Part shown: piece after piece, positions 63,117 through 64,000 of the stretch | Numbering within the stretch: the first letter of the stretch is position 1 | Layout of the letters: every line of letters starts with the position of its first letter | NCBI RefSeq assembly: GCF_040730185.1 | Contig: NZ_CP160402.1 | Coordinates: forward strand, 1,550,001-1,614,000 | Direction: 5' to 3' | Length of the DNA: 64,000 nt | From: Streptomyces sp. Je 1-332 | GTDB taxonomy: Bacteria; Actinomycetota; Actinomycetes; Streptomycetales; Streptomycetaceae | Program-made: the position numbers and the translations under genes | The notes under the pieces: model-generated | What the model was told of the DNA's origin: nothing | Seen by the model: the letters and a program-made list of their open reading frames with translations, nothing else | The model's database searches: none

Positions 63117-64000
63117 CTACTTCTGGGGCGCGAGCTCCGGCCCCAGCGAGGAGAACTTCTCCTGGGACACCACCCGCTTCGGCGGCCATGTGATGTTCGG
63201 CGGCGGCCACTTCTGACCCGTCTTCTTCAGGAACCACGCCGGAGGTTCGTACATCGGCGGCTCGTAGCCGTCCGGCAGCGCGGTCCGCCAACTGACGCCC
63301 TTCGTGCGCTCCTTGAACTCGTCCTTGACCGCCTTCAGACGCTCGGGCTGCGTGATCAGGTCGACCGCCGTCGCCGCCAGGTACTTCGCCGCGGCGATCA
63401 CCGCGGCCTGGCCCGGACCCGCCGCCGCGCAGGCGGCCGTGGACCAGGTGTGCATCTTGGTGCCGATGGGGGCGAGGGCGGCGCCCATCGAGACGGTGGG
63501 GACGTTCCAGCTGATGTCGGCGACGTCCGTCGAACCGCCGCCCATGAACACCGGGTTGGGCGGGGTCAGCTCGCCGATCTTGTCGTGCATGCCCTTCTGG
63601 GGCAGGCCCAGCGACTCCTGGAGCTCCTTGGCCAGGTCGTGGGCCTCGTCGGTGAAGCGCGGCGGGCCTATCTCCCGCATGTTCGCGTGCAGGAGTTCGG
63701 CGAAGGCCTTGGCCGGGAGCTGGTTCCAGCAGGCCGATGTGACGCGGTGACGGACGGACGTCTGCGACGCCTTCGCAGCCGCCTCGGAGACCGCGATCAC
63801 CTTGTCCAGGAGGACCTTGACGCGGGCGGGGCTTCCTTCGCGTACGTAGTACGAGATCTCGGCGATCTCCGGGGTGACGTTCGGGATGTCACCGCCGTTG
63901 TTGATCACCCAGTGCAGGCGGCCGCTCGGCGCGAGGTTCTCCTCGCGCAGGAACTCCGACATCGTCGCCATCATCACGGCGGCGTCGAGCGCGGACTTGT
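63117..64000 (-). CDS. AbgB-like M20-family amidohydrolase, 5' end outside window
   Basis: The last 294 residues of a longer gene; the frame stays open to base 64000. HWVINNGGDIPNVTPEIAEI, FMGGGSTDVADISWNVPTVS, GTKMHTWSTAACAAAGPG and the C-terminal PPAWFLKKTGQKWPPPNITW identify the p-aminobenzoyl-glutamate utilisation (AbgB) type of M20 peptidase, which cleaves amide bonds with a metal pair. The zinc-binding N-terminal motifs are off the edge. Its insertion domain is the dimerisation lid. No AbgA or AbgT gene is seen in this window. Confidence 0.85.
   Translation of the reverse strand, partial: KSALDAAVMMATMSEFLREENLAPSGRLHWVINNGGDIPNVTPEIAEISYYVREGSPARVKVLLDKVIAVSEAAAKASQTSVRHRVTSACWNQLPAKAFAELLHANMREIGPPRFTDEAHDLAKELQESLGLPQKGMHDKIGELTPPNPVFMGGGSTDVADISWNVPTVSMGAALAPIGTKMHTWSTAACAAAGPGQAAVIAAAKYLAATAVDLITQPERLKAVKDEFKERTKGVSWRTALPDGYEPPMYEPPAWFLKKTGQKWPPPNITWPPKRVVSQEKFSSLGPELAPQK

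Overview
The window reads as chromosomal core DNA of a Streptomyces species. The evidence is very high GC, GTG starts with short Shine-Dalgarno motifs, long GC-driven antisense shadow frames, chaplin genes, a SapB/chaplin-era developmental codon signal (a single TTA leucine codon), and Streptomyces-type dispersed intergenic repeats. The block chaplin C-like / chpH / M20 peptidase / tRNA-Leu / YchJ protein / gntR-gntK-gntP matches, from memory, the order around SCO1674-SCO1680 of S. coelicolor. I see no prophage, integrase, CRISPR array or secondary-metabolite cluster.

Layout. 0-5 kb: the end of a RecD-like helicase-family gene, a conserved acidic protein divergent from a DUF5703 protein, then a long sortase-anchored chaplin, a short secreted chaplin and an M20 peptidase. 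5-12.5 kb: tRNA-Leu(GAG), a DUF574 methyltransferase, a YchJ protein, the gluconate genes gntR / gntK-gntP, an amino-acid permease and a tetratricopeptide-like protein. 12.6-19.7 kb: a COG3573 flavoprotein, a DMT transporter, a TetR-SDR pair, a Nudix hydrolase, two DUF202 membrane proteins, a quinone oxidoreductase and a histidine-rich small protein. 19.9-25.4 kb: a five-gene acyl-CoA island (APH-like kinase and acyl-CoA dehydrogenase facing TetR, CoA ligase and SDR) with the same 13-bp operator at both outer ends. 25.5-34 kb: a NamZ-type muramidase, a frameshifted erythromycin-esterase-family gene, an MHS transporter, an alpha/beta hydrolase and a penicillin acylase. 34-37.3 kb: three little-known proteins (one BKACE-type) and an Rnl5/DraRnl-type RNA ligase. 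37.3-49.4 kb: soxR, then MaoC, acyl-CoA dehydrogenase, urea transporter, MFS, alcohol and aldehyde dehydrogenases, MFS and CitMHS, controlled by at least two TetR proteins whose probable operators occur as matched pairs. 49.4-59.6 kb: a lone molybdopterin oxidoreductase, TetR, hgmA, a GntR/UTRA regulator, an orphan type ISP C-terminal-domain protein, MFS and two zinc-free quinone oxidoreductases. 59.6-64 kb: a heptamer VNTR, a frameshifted LuxR-type (LAL) regulator, an ABC-permease remnant and a truncated AbgB-like amidohydrolase.

How it works together: most of the middle of the window is peripheral carbon metabolism (fatty acyl-CoA, aldehyde/alcohol, gluconate, homogentisate, citrate/dicarboxylate, urea), and each small catabolic unit sits next to its own TetR or GntR regulator. 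The clearest new-looking signal is the set of repeated operator words that lets each regulator be paired with its targets. Two large genes (the erythromycin-esterase-like gene and the LAL regulator) are each split by a single-base frameshift; I cannot tell real mutation from sequencing error. All functions are inferred from sequence recognition alone.
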